A program made the translations under genes and the position numbers. Source: Schistocephalus solidus (Eukaryota; Platyhelminthes; Cestoda; Diphyllobothriidea; Diphyllobothriidae). Taken from it: 64,000 bases of DNA. Of the stretch, positions 20,001 to 30,450 are shown one piece after another. The stretch spans positions 74,501 through 138,500 of the forward strand of contig WEDG01005091.1 of NCBI GenBank assembly GCA_017591395.1, given 5' to 3'. Below the pieces are notes generated by a model, which was not told the DNA's origin, ran no database searches, and saw only the letters and a program-made list of their open reading frames with translations. Position 1 is the stretch's first letter. Each line of letters opens with the position of its first letter.

Positions 20001-23000
20001 AGCGCTGTATTACCCGCGATCTGAAATGGGGAGTTCCAGTGCCTTTGAAGAAGTTCGGGAACAAAGTACGCTTGCAAATTTTACTTAATCTTTGTATGAT
20101 TTCTGATTAAACGCACAAACGTCCCATTTGTTTGCAGATAGCAGTTAAATTTATTGTGTCTGGGGATGAGCTCACATACGGGGTGCTGACTGGCTGCGTC
20201 TTTTGAGTGTCAACATAAGCCGTAGTTATATATACTTTCGGGGCTCTGACAGAATGTCGTGTCTGTCTTTAAAGGGCATCCTTGACAATTAACTGTTCAT
20301 TAACTCTGACGCCGCCTTTTCCCAACATCCTTGTCTTTGGGCTGTCACGATGTCCAAATGCGACGATTGAAGGGTCATCCCAGGTAACCCAGAAGTCTGA
20401 TAATGCTATCGGGTATACTAGGGAATGACATGAAATAGGTGCACAATTTTAACCTTGTCAGATATAATTTACCTGACCGTCTTCGTCGTTCATCTCTAAG
20501 TGCAGTACGCGTATCTTACCCGCGCTTGAGGTGAAAGCTCCTCAACTCCTTTTACTACTTTATTATGAAGGCTTTTTCTTTGCCGCACACGAGCATAAAC
20601 CTAAAGAAAAGATAATATAGAAGGATAAGACTGAATGATATCCGGGCACGCAATTAAATCTGTCTGCTATAAAGGCCAGTTATCGGCTTAAAGCAGTTAT
20701 TGCTTTACCTACATTAGGGCCTTTTATGTAGCCATAGTCCCAAGCTAATTTTCTATCATATACATTTTATAAGTGCAGATTTCTGTCTCTTCATTTTGTG
20801 CTTCTGTTTCATGTTGACTTATCTGCTTTTCATATCTGTTTACCAAGCACTGTTTCTTTATCCAGAAGTGCTTCTCTTCTGAGAATATATCGAATAGAAA
20901 ATCACGTAATCTTTAGAGAGTATTAGATATTTTAAGATACATATTCCGGCTATACTGTGGGTCTTCCGGTAATGCTACCCCTTCACTGACCCAAAAATTG
21001 TACTTTTAAACATGTCTAGGTTTTCTACGTGTGGTTTGACGCCCCCATGGGTTATCTGTCAATCACGGCCAACTACACTCCCTGACTGGCGTCTGTGGTG
21101 GCAGCCTCCGATGGACTTTGCTCCCGTTGAGTACTTCCAGTTCATGGCAAAGGATAATGTTCCCTTCCACGCATCTATCTTCCCCGCCTGCTTGCTCGGT
21201 GTCAATGAAGGCTACACCATTGTGAAAAACCTTATTGCTATCGGTCAGTTTTGTCATTTAGTGGAGTTTGAGGGAGAAGTTTGTTTTCTGTTTGCCTCCC
21301 TACAAGACTTTCCTATGTTACTTTTTGCAGTGAATCATTAGTTTTAGATTTATCCCTCCTCCCTGATATGAGGACAGAAAAAAAAAGTTTCATAATACAG
21401 GGACTACCTGAATCAACAGCTGCGACTCCAGTAGACCGATATTCTGAAGACATGAACCGCTTTCGTGAACTCCTGAACAATATGCTGGAACCTAATACGT
21501 CGAATGAACTAGAAAAAGCCTTCCGCCTTGGAAAACGGCCCGAAAGCCAATCTGAATCAACACGTCCTAGGCCTCTAAAAAGTTATCTTGACCAGTAGCC
21601 AGGAAGCCAGTCTCATTCTGTCGCGGCGCTTTAAGTTAAAAAACTCAAACCCTGGAGTTTTTTTTCAACAGGACTTCTCACTTGCGGAGCGGAACAAACG
21701 CCATCAACTTGTCATCGAACTAAGACGGCGGCTCAGCGAGGGGGAAACAAATTTGGTTATTTACAACAACCAAGTGATCCACCGTCCATTGTTCTCCCCC
21801 CTGGAGAGGCCCGTTCCGGATTACCACGCAGTTAGCCCAGTAATCAGGGGCTCGCGCCCGACTGTTAGCACTTTCCGAGCAAACCGAAAACTAACATTTC
21901 TGTACACCAATGCACAGAGTATATTATCGAAGCTCGACGAGCTAAAGATTCATGTCTGCGATCTATCTCCAGATATAATTTCCGTAACAGAAACTTGGTT
22001 GTCCCAACAAGTGGACGACCGAGAGGTAACTATGGCTGGCTACCAACTTTTTAGAAAAGACAGGAAAGAGCGTCAAGGAGGTGGCGTACTCACATACGTG
22101 AAAAGCGAACTTACAGTTTTAGACAAAACTTATAAACTCGCGTCTACTTCCGAGGCGATATGGCTATCCGTAAAAGTGCCAGGTACATCAAGTCTAGATG
22201 TCCTGACAGTCTACCGCCTACCGAGAAGAGACCCCGTAGCCGATGCTTACCTGCTAGAGGAGCTTGAAAAGATAGCTACACGGTTGGATATCCTGATCAT
22301 GGGTGACTTCAATGCGCCTCACATCGACTGGAGGTCGACCTGCGCACATAGTTCTGATCTAGCCTTTGACGGTAGTTTTCTGAGCACGACGTTAAAGCTA
22401 CGTCTAACACAGCACGTCACTTTTCCAACCAGGGTGTGTGAAGGACAGCAGGCCAATTGCCTGGACCTAGTTCTCACAAAGTCGCACGACAGCATCGACG
22501 AAGTGTCATGTCTACCGCCGCTAGGCAAAAGTGACCACGTGGTACTGCGATGGGAGTACTCACTATTTTCTATACCAGCAAGACCCACAACAATCAGAAT
22601 GAATATATGGCAAGGCGATTTCGGTGGAATGAGGGCCGAACTCATGCGCAATCAGTGGGAAACTTTATTCTTTGGAAACATAACCGAGGACTGTGAAACG
22701 TTCCGGGACATACTGCACAGGCTCATCGAAAATCGCTGTCCAATTTTGAGAAAAAGGTTAATCAACAGACCGCGATGGCTTACACAGTCCTTAAAAATCG
22801 AAGTTAACAAAAAGCGGAGATTGTGGAAAAAATCGCTTACGGACGGAACTCCTGGATCTCTAAATGCGTACAAAATGCAGAGAAATCGGGTCAAGGGCCT
22901 TATTGTTAGAACAAGACAGGCTTTCGAAGTGGACCTGCTGAACCGGGCCACCGTGAACCTGAAACTGTTTTACGGTTACCTCAGGCAGAATACACGGAAC

Positions 23001-26000
23001 AAGGATCCGATACCCCTGCTGAGGACCGCCGAGGGCATAGACCTTACTGAAGACGGTGCGAAGGCTGATCATCTTTCGGAATTTTTCCAGTCGGTTTTCA
23101 CAAAGGAAACGAGATACGATCACCCTACCGATGGCTTCGAAGTCAATACAATAGTCGAGACTGTTAATTTCACCGAGACTACTGTCCTCAAGGAACTTTT
23201 GGGGTTAAAGGAATCTAAGTCTCCGGGTCCCGATGAAGTACCTGCCAAGCTGTTGAAAGAGCTCGCGAGAAAGTTGGCAAAACCACTCTCTACGCTTTTT
23301 CCAAACATCCTTCCAGACCGGAAGTCTACCAGCCGACTGGAAATCCGCATGGATTACGCCGCTTTATAAGGGTGGAAGCCGGGTCTCTGCAAACAATTAT
23401 CGACCGATCAGCCTAACTTCAGTTTGCTGCAAAATCATGGAAAAAATAATTAAGCAACAACTTATGCAGTTCTTCGAACATAACAATCTGCTACGGTTTA
23501 CAGTCTGAATGGCATTCCACTGAAAGAAGTGGATGTCCAAAAGGACCTTGGAGTCTGGATCACGCCCTCGCTTAAACCCTCCCTACATTGCGCAAAGGTA
23601 GCGAAGTCAGCCATATCGATTCTGTACCTCGTTAAACGAGCTTTTGCAGCCTTCACCACTGACTGCTTCGCTAAAGTCTTCGGAACATTCGTGCGGCCAC
23701 AGTTGGAGTCCGCTATCCAAGCTTGGAGACCCTGGGCGCCGAAGGACATCAACATACTCGAAAAGGTCCAAAGGCGAGCAACCAAACTTGTCCTTGGACA
23801 TGGCTCACAGCCTTATGAAACACGGCTGTCGAGTCTCAATCTCTTTCCCTTGCACTATAGACAGCTTCAGGGGGACCTGATACTAACATTCCGCATACTA
23901 CGCGTCCAGGACTGTTGTCTCGTCCCAGGGGATTTCTTCGAGTTAGCAAAAACAACGAACTTGAGAGGTCATCCTCTCAAATTACGTGTGACTGGAGCAA
24001 GGCTAGACACTCGGAAGTACTTCTTCTGCAAAAGAGTAGTCGAAGCTTGGAGTAGTCTTCCTCTGGATGTTGTTATGTCGGACTTCTTGGAGGTTTTTAA
24101 GCGAAAGTTAGATCGATATAATGGTGCGAGCTACAACACTAACTGAAAGCTGCAAGTGTGACGTGATAAAATAAGGCATTTGTGATACTACTAGCTATAT
24201 TTGAGTAACGTTTCTTTATGTTTGTTATTTTTGTTCGAGGGCTTGCATTCTCCCATTATTCCCATGCTGGGGTCCTCGAGGTCTTCGCTGCTTAACTTAT
24301 TTGCACACCTTGGTGACACCGTGAGTATTTGCATCAGCTGGACCTGGCGACCGTCGTCCATGAGGTGTATGAACGTTCTCCCTTGGTTCGAACCGCAATG
24401 GACCGAGGATGATCTGGACATATATTTCCGCCTTTGAAATCCCTCAACGGACTCTGCGATCAGCAAGGGAGAATCTGGCTGATTCATGTGACCTCCGAAA
24501 TGCCCCCCGTTGGACCCCTCCCAAGGGCGACAGTTTTTTTCTCCCTAAATATCACCGGGAGTTTTTTTCACTGTCTGCTCTTTTTCAACTATGTTCCACT
24601 ATGTTGGCCTCGCCAACATATCGAGATACTATTTTTTTGATACCACAACTCGCATGTACAAATAGGGAATTCAAAGGTGACTCACCTACATCTCCCTCAA
24701 ATATACTGATACTGAATACTGATACTGCTCTACACCGATTCTAGAAACAAATAGGACCTTTACAGCCAAGCTGAGTTTTGTCACGGCGACGGCTGGGTGC
24801 TGAATTACTCTGGCAAGTCAAGGTGGAAGGGAAACCCACACCGGTGTAGATGTACACTCGACGTGATGAACAGACAAGGCGTTTTACCGAAAAATCCCCG
24901 TTCCTCCTAACATGATCATTGTGACGGTTCCCCACCAGTCTGGCTACTTTTCATTCATTTCTATCTATTTACTTTTCCCTCTGCAGGTTTACTGTCTTTT
25001 AGTCTAATTCAATCGTTGTATCCTATAAACACCCGCACTGTCAGTGGTGGGATATATTTGACCGCGTTTCATATGGTGTTGCATTTATTACTCAATGGTC
25101 TAAGTGGTTTTGGAGTTTCTTTATCTACACCACTTCATGTGGTCTTAGTCCATTTGAGTGGCAAGTCAACTGTCCTTATGCACAGTTCCTTTTTAAAATG
25201 TAGTGCGCAGTGCGGCAGCCTTATTTTTCGTTTTCTGATCACCTGCCTCACCATCGCTCACGGTTTATTTCTCAACATCAGTCACTGTTGAAGGATCCTT
25301 CTAACATTAATTATGACAGTGCCTGTGATTGCAATCTCCCACCTGCATATACCCCGTTTATTTCACTTGGAATTCCTAAATGATTTTTTGTAACCCGTCT
25401 GAAATGATTTATTTTGCTTGCTTCTAGACTATCTCAACTACGAGGGAAAGAAGTTCTCTAAGAGTCGTAGCGTTGGTGTGTTTGGTGACAATGCCAGAGA
25501 AACTGGCATAGCTTCGAACATTTGGCGTTTCTATCTTGCGTATATTCGCCCCGAAAACCAGGTAAGGTTCCCAGTACCCGTCTTTGCTCCAGAGGCTCCG
25601 TTTAACTGCTGGGAATTGTTAATCTGCCGGGAATTATATTTACTTAGAATTTTTCTAAACTATCGTTTCTTCTGTTTGTTTTTTGTGTTAAAGGATAGCA
25701 CTTTCTCGTGGGAAGACTTCGCGACCAAAAATAACTCTGAGCTTTTGAACAATCTGGGGAATTTCATAAACCGGTAATGTTTACCGATGCATGCCATTTT
25801 ATATTCTTCTTTCCATTTATCCTCTCGCTTTTGTCGGTGTTGTATGGTATTTTTGCAACAGGGTTGATGCTATGACCAACATAGGCTCATTAAGGGTGTT
25901 CGCAATTTCCAATTTGCCACACAGAGTGCATCTGTGACAAGTAGCCAACTACGTTCGTTGTATGCCCTTGGTACAAGATTAATGCCAGTCTTCAGCCGGA

Positions 26001-27585
26001 GCTGCCACGTTGAAGTTGATTTTGTCGTCTACTTTCCGGAAAGTTTGGTGCATCTGGATGACTGTTTTACTGTCACGTCCCTTATTTGTCCCTAGTCCTC
26101 TGAATTTTCTCGCCAAGTTCTTCTCATCCGTCATCCCCAATATGACGAACATGCAGCCCGATGATGTGACGTTCCTGGCTAGGGTCAATGGTATCTTGAA
26201 GAAATACTTGACTTGCATGGAGCACTGTCAGCTTCGCGATGGCCTTCGCCATCTCCTCTCTATTTCACATCTGGGGAATGGTTATTTTCAAACCCAAAAG
26301 CCATGGGTTCTTTTCAAATCCGTGGATACAGTGTAAGTGCATTTGTGTTTGCTGCTTCTATTGCCGCTGACCCTGTCTATTCGTCCTAAATGAATGTTAA
26401 GTTACATATGTGCTTCTACTCTATTTTCCTAGTTCATTTAACTTTCACGCGATGCCGAGCCGGTTAACCGAGGCATGTCAGCTGTTCCGTTATATTAAAG
26501 TTGCGAAATAAATTTGGGAGGAATCAGGTATCCATACACAATAATATGTAGCTGTAGATTCTGTAAATGAACTTTGTTTATGTAAATATTTCAGTGAACT
26601 GTCCCATGGAAATCATCATTTCCATAACTACTGTTCATGCGAAAGCCGTCAACAAAGTAGTCTCTCTTAATTCCGACTTGGCGAGGTAGGTACTTGCCTT
26701 TGCGTCGGACAAATTATTTTTTTATTGTGTCCTGTTTCTAACATACCTTTGGATCATGCCGTATCAACGTGTAACTGTATACTTTTGGGAAATGAAAACT
26801 AGTGACTTTATAACCAAGTGATCTGTACCGGAGAAAGTAGGAAGGTCAGAATGATAAGTTATGACTCCCTTATTGTCATCAATCATGTTTTTTTAGTTAA
26901 ACTTCTCTGTTTTCTAAATGAACGACACACCCCAAGTTCCAGCCTTTTAACTCTGTCTGGTTATAACCCTTTGGTTTGCCTTTTAGCGAACGCGCCGGCG
27001 TTGTCACCGGTATTGCCTGCAATATTGCTGCCCTTCTCGGTGTCCTTTTACGCCCCTTCATGCCGTCTTTCTCTGATGAGATTTTCAAACAGTGCAATGT
27101 CCCGCCAAGGTTGAGAAACCTCATCCCTATCGTGCGTAATGATGGTTACACAATCTGTTTCCTCCCACAGGGTCATAGAATCGGAGAGGTGAGTTATGTT
27201 GATACCACTCCACCACATTTCTTGACTGGTCTTCCCATAGTGGTAAATATTTCTTCCTTCGCCCTTTCCCATCGAGTGTTTCATTTTCGGCCTCTTTCAC
27301 CAACGCCAGTCTGTTCTTTTAACCTACCCTAATCACTTACTTTAGCTGTTTTTATTGTTATAATCCGCAATGAAGCCTGTCACTAAATCTTAAATTGGTA
27401 GACATCTATGAATCCAGTTTTGACGCCCTTTTTTTCTTTTAGTTTATCTTTTCATCTACCCTTTTCAGTATTTCTGGTTGTTAAAACCTTTCTTTGTTTT
27501 TATATTCTTCCAGCCCGCGCCATTGTTCAAGAGAATTGAACCTGAGGACGTTAAGCGCTTCCAGAAGATGTATAGTTCCGAATAA
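16420..27585 (+). CDS. MARS1: Methionyl-tRNA synthetase, cytosolic (16 exons, 4 apparent frameshifts)
   Basis: The enzyme charges tRNA-Met with methionine using ATP, in the cytosol. Exons: 16420-16525, 16559-16622, 16658-16760, 16798-16927, 16960-17067, 17262-17497, 18669-18997, 19039-19128, 19169-19354, 19889-20065, 21020-21243, 25428-25561, 25694-25773, 26096-26332, 26987-27188, 27514-27585. All introns are GT-AG and all phases agree once four single-base shifts are allowed, giving about 825 aa. Domains: GST-like N-terminus (1-~170), linker, Rossmann core with PHLGN (274-278, the HIGH box), four CxxC knuckles (384-433), [24 protein letters not shown] (593-597, the KMSKS box), then the anticodon-binding helical domain. 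It ends without the WHEP domain of vertebrate MARS1. Frameshifts lie near 16,992-16,995, 18,753-18,761, 19,309-19,311 and 21,080-21,082. The gene is either real with assembly errors or a very recent pseudogene; I favour the former. Confidence 0.9.
17262..17497 (+). CDS. MARS1: MARS1 exon 6, linker
   Basis: It encodes a charged, lysine-rich linker ([11 protein letters not shown] near the middle) between the GST-like and catalytic domains. The acceptor is a T-rich tract ending TTTAG at 17,261. The chosen donor AA|GTTGAAG at 17,498 is the one whose phase (2) fits exon 7. The frame stays open to 17,552, so the exact donor is the least certain in the gene. Confidence 0.6.
18170..18620 (-). repeat. 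Interspersed repeat R1, copy in MARS1 intron 6
   Basis: Diverged match, in minus orientation, to the repeat at 30.1-30.45 kb and 40.66 kb. Shared pieces include the region read on the minus strand as GGCTGA...CGGC, a block around ...GGCCA(T/C)TCCAGTC, and a flanking block CCTTGAG(A/G)CTCA. Parts of the unit appear twice (18,178-18,350 and from 18,486). It has no coding potential I trust, although it contains a 126-codon open frame. Confidence 0.5.
18669..19354 (+). CDS. MARS1: MARS1 exons 7-9, catalytic core and zinc knuckles
   Basis: Exon 7 encodes [16 protein letters not shown] and then, after a one-base loss near 18,757, [16 protein letters not shown] and FGRTSTP. Exons 8 and 9 give four CxxC pairs (CENC, CHFC, CDAC, CSTC) of the connective-peptide knuckles. 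A missing C in the run at 19,309-19,311 breaks the frame before [15 protein letters not shown]. Introns 7 and 8 are 41 and 40 nt. Within exon 7, I see D-to-N and R-to-I changes relative to the usual SADVFARY-type motif, next to the frameshift. Confidence 0.9.
19889..20065 (+). CDS. MARS1: MARS1 exon 10
   Basis: A 59-codon exon with clean AG/GT borders, phase 0 at both ends. It contains [20 protein letters not shown] and GVPVPL, highly conserved in the catalytic core of class Ia MetRS. Confidence 0.92.
21020..21243 (+). CDS. MARS1: MARS1 exon 11
   Basis: It begins [19 protein letters not shown] and, after a surplus C in 21,080-21,082, continues DWRLWWQPP and [16 protein letters not shown], the strand-helix region holding the methionine pocket. 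It ends in ATC-G with a donor at 21,244; the codon is completed after the 4.2-kb intron. Confidence 0.9.
21588..23369 (+). pseudogene. Endonuclease/RT ORF of CR1-like copy 4
   Basis: This is the best-preserved mobile-element protein in the window. Residues ~1-90 resemble the tail of an ORF1 RNA-binding domain ([34 protein letters not shown]). ~105-330 is a complete-looking APE endonuclease with the [12 protein letters not shown] and SDH boxes. ~530-570 is the RT entry motif SPGPDEVP. A frameshift and deletion remove RT function. It is not a host gene. Confidence 0.85.
23529..24146 (+). pseudogene. C-terminal region of CR1-like copy 4
   Basis: Open frame that starts just after the internal deletion ([18 protein letters not shown]) and runs to the natural stop. 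It includes [28 protein letters not shown] and [15 protein letters not shown], the conserved post-RT region used here to recognise other CR1 copies. Confidence 0.85.
24529..24575 (+). other. ENE-like hairpin (copy d), most compact and perfect
   Basis: GACAGT (24,529-24,534) pairs with ACTGTC (24,570-24,575). CTCCC (24,541-24,545) pairs with GGGAG (24,557-24,561), with an 11-nt loop. U7 (24,534-24,540) faces U7 (24,562-24,568). It lies in the 3' UTR of CR1-like copy 4, about 150 nt before its terminal repeats. Confidence 0.7.
25428..27585 (+). CDS. MARS1: MARS1 exons 12-16, KMSKS loop and anticodon-binding domain
   Basis: Exon 12 carries [17 protein letters not shown], and exons 12-13 [13 protein letters not shown] and [15 protein letters not shown]. 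Exon 14 carries [11 protein letters not shown] and [14 protein letters not shown], exon 15 [19 protein letters not shown] and LPQGHRIGE, and exon 16 [17 protein letters not shown] with a stop at 27,583. There is no frame error in these five exons. No canonical AATAAA follows closely. Confidence 0.92.
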
Positions 27586-27589
27586 TATT

Positions 27590-30100
27590 AGCCTTTTCCT
27601 TGTATCCCTCACCCTACCCTTGCTAATAGATACAAATTGGTTTTGATTTCATTGTTCCTCGGGGGGATTGCCCTTAGTGACTCTTCCGAATTGCATAGTA
27701 TTTGGAATCTTAGTTTTATCGCTGGCATTTAGAACAACGCCAATAACAGTGTCGTCTTTTCTTAATATGTCCAAACTGGGTACTACAAACGCCACTGGTA
27801 GTTTTGCCCATTAGTTAACTCCCACATGCTCTCTGGAAGTAGGCTGTATTTCCTACTTCTTTCTATCGACCATGACCTGCGCCGGTTTGGTCGCTTTAAG
27901 AGTCCACGGCATTACATATCAGTGCTGTTCATACAATTTTATCGCCGACTAGAACCTCAGTAATCGTTTCTGTCTTTAGTTTTCAGTTTGTCGAGTTTCA
28001 AACGCAGTTGGCCTTGCTTTTTGAAGTGTATTTTTCTTCAGCTTTATGCTTGAAACTGCCTGATGGTTTGTCCTGCTCTCAAATTAATAAGCAGTAGACC
28101 AGCCGTCATCTATGTCATTCACAATTTCAGGCTGCTGTCACGCATAAATAATATACCGTAAGTATTAGTGATTCCTTGGTCTGCACGCCCTTGGATAAAG
28201 GACATCTGTGTCATCTATACCCCTCATAGTTTCGGGCTACTGTCACAACAGGATATACTGTAGGTGTTGTTGATTCTTTGACCAGTACGCCCTTAGTTAA
28301 CTATTTTGGAGGTTCTACGGTATGTGAGGAGCGTTGCACGTCTGTTTATATGCGTGTCATTCACTTGCACCGAAGGATTGCTTACCTAGAGACTTGGAAG
28401 GAGAACCCGGTTTGAACCTCGATCCTGACTTGACGGGAGGAGCGACAACGGCAGCTACGTTAGAAATTGCCATTATGGTATACCTCGGTTGCAGTCATTT
28501 TTCTGAAAATTAGTAGCGGTCGTGGGTAGGTTACTTGTCAGACATATTTTTGCACCATTCTCTTGATCTGCCGTTTTTGAACGGGAGTTTGCTCCTCACA
28601 GTGGCGTTCGTTTTCGACCGGAGCGCTTAGACCGTAGTAATCCGACCGTCTGAAAACCTCGTTAAAATGTAGCTCCCATCAGAATGGTTGCCTAGGGCGG
28701 TCTGATGCACTTATAGGTCCTTATAGTTCCCAGATTCTAAGACGGATTCTCCTTTCACACCTCCAGCAAACCAGGTCCTGGTTCCAGGGCCATGCTTCGC
28801 GGTACCCAACGTAAAACCCTATGTAATGCTTGTTCGACTGATGACTTTTTATAGGTGAACAGAATATTGGGTCGGTGCCAAGTAATGCCTACAGATATCG
28901 CTACTACGCGCTCTTTATTGGCATATCTGTCAGACTTGACATCTTCCATATTTCGTAACTAACCTTTACTGGAGATCGTTCCAGTGGTAGGCAATCCGCA
29001 ATAGGACTAACATGCAGGTCTCGTTTTCCTGTGACTCACACCACTCTGGCGACTAGCTGTGTGGAGAAGTGGACTTGGTTTGCTCCTTTGCGACCAAAGC
29101 CTCGTACTTCCTGCATCGGTTTTGAGCATACCTATTTTACTGAACCTCCTTGAATTTGCTTTCAGTTCTCGGCTGAAGAGAGTGATACTGGTCTTGGTTA
29201 ACTCCCACTTCTGGATTAAGACGTTGAGTACAACAATCTGAAGACCGTTGGTCTCCAGCGTAAACGGAACGTTCAAGATTAGCACAATCGAAGTAAAATC
29301 GGTGTTAAGCGCAGGAGATGGTGAGGCATAAAATGCCCATCATCTACTCAGACAAGGATTAAACAATAGGCAACACACTCACGACACCGGTTTTGCGGTT
29401 CACTTGACCCATGCATCTGTGAGCCATGTGCGTTACGTGTGTGTGCGCGCATTACTTTAACTTTGTTAAAAGTTTTGACCGCCTGGACAGAATATCGACT
29501 AAGTCCAAAGCAATTGTTGCCTGAGGATTTCCTGTTTAATTTACAGCTGAGTACTCGTCTGTTAGCCACCCCACAATCAGCTAACTGAAAAATTCACCAA
29601 TGAACATCTGTCAGCCTGGATGTGAAAGCGATAGGCGCTAGTGGCCTTTTATTTCAACACTGTCGTCACGGTTTCTTGTTAGTGTTTTACACATTACGTC
29701 ATTTTGCGATTTCAAAATGTTAGGAAAGCTTTCCGATCGCATTTCGTTTGCTTGATAACTGCGTTAGGCGAAGGGTGTTCCAGTCTTTACTGTTTGGGAG
29801 TTTCGTTTGCTTACTTTGATGACTGTTAATCCATGCATCGCAATAGTTAAGTATCTGATGCTGTCTCTGAAGATGGGTTCAATTTGGATTTCGAAACGTC
29901 AGGCGAATAAAGCCCTTGGTTCCGGCGATTGTGTCTACATCTTTTCAATAGTTAGGTGTGTCCACATTCCGTCCCCTAATCTCGTTCGTCAACGTTCTCC
30001 GCACTCACATGGCGAAAGAAATGCTGGTACAATAGTTAACCACACCATAAAATCAAAGATGCAAAGTTGACAGGTCTGGACTGCCGAAGGTTATTCGTTG
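27590..30100. other. Intergenic; short tandem duplication, otherwise nothing recognised
   Basis: Minus-strand frames at 28,949-28,755 and 29,285-29,007 lack motifs and splice support. An imperfect duplication of about 105 bp lies at 28,085-28,305. Confidence 0.5.
28085..28305. repeat. ~105-bp imperfect tandem duplication
   Basis: Two adjacent diverged units share, in order, GTCATCTAT, CA.AGTTTCGGGCT-like, CTGTCAC, ATA(T/C)ACTGTA-like and ACGCCCTT. No coding sense. Confidence 0.7.
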
Positions 30101-30104
30101 ATGA

Positions 30105-30450
30105 ACGCTCACCGATTGCTAACTGAACTCACTCGTCCTGCCCTGCCTTGAGGCTCACTGTCGAGCCCCTCCAGCAGTTGCACAGCGGCTAGTAGTAGAG
30201 TAGGCAGGTGAATATTGCCGGCAAAGACTAGGGAGACTGGAGTTGCCATTTCTGGCTTATTAGTCGTCAGCCAGTCAAGCCCAATGTTTACGGCATTGTA
30301 CTTCTGATCAAGGTGTCCCGGAATCGATCCTCGGGTTGCGCACCACCTGAGCTTGGATATGACTGGCTGATGACGGCTAATAAGCCAGAAATGGCCACTC
30401 CACTCTCCCTTGTCTTTGCCGGAAATATTCACCTGCCGAAGGTTGTATTT
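30105..30450. repeat. Repeat R1 with inverted arms
   Basis: A left arm (about 30,200-30,275, minus sense) and a right arm (30,361-30,438, plus sense) are reverse complements at over 90% across about 75 bp, separated by an 85-bp spacer. A unit beginning CACCGATTGC extends the left arm to 30,105. This could be two head-to-head insertions of one short element, or one element with long inverted ends. Confidence 0.75.

Larger units (their letters stand above)
21340..24728 (+). mobile_element. CR1-like copy 4, inserted in MARS1 intron 11
   Basis: Same strand as the host gene. ORF1-type region ([10 protein letters not shown]...[13 protein letters not shown]), one frame change at about 21,590, then a 593-aa frame running through an RNA-binding-like segment, the whole APE endonuclease ([52 protein letters not shown]) and the start of RT ([16 protein letters not shown]). 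After a frameshift, [22 protein letters not shown] follows and then about 0.7 kb of RT, catalytic box included, is missing at about 23,490. The C-terminal region ([19 protein letters not shown]) is intact to a stop at 24,146. The 3' UTR holds a U-rich hairpin and ends with (ACTGAT/A)n at about 24,705-24,728. Confidence 0.85.

Noticed and set aside
21588..23369. 593-codon ORF as a host gene
   Set aside because: It is the endonuclease/RT-entry protein of a CR1-like element inserted in an intron.
25862..25930. Alternative acceptor at 25,861 for the exon after NNLGNFINR
   Set aside because: The phase would fit, but the encoded residues do not resemble MetRS and run into a stop. The acceptor at 26,095 restores LNFLAKFF.
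26010..26095. Upstream extension of MARS1 exon 14 to an ATG at 26,010
   Set aside because: The acceptor at 26,095 gives the correct phase from exon 13. The upstream part shows no similarity to MetRS.
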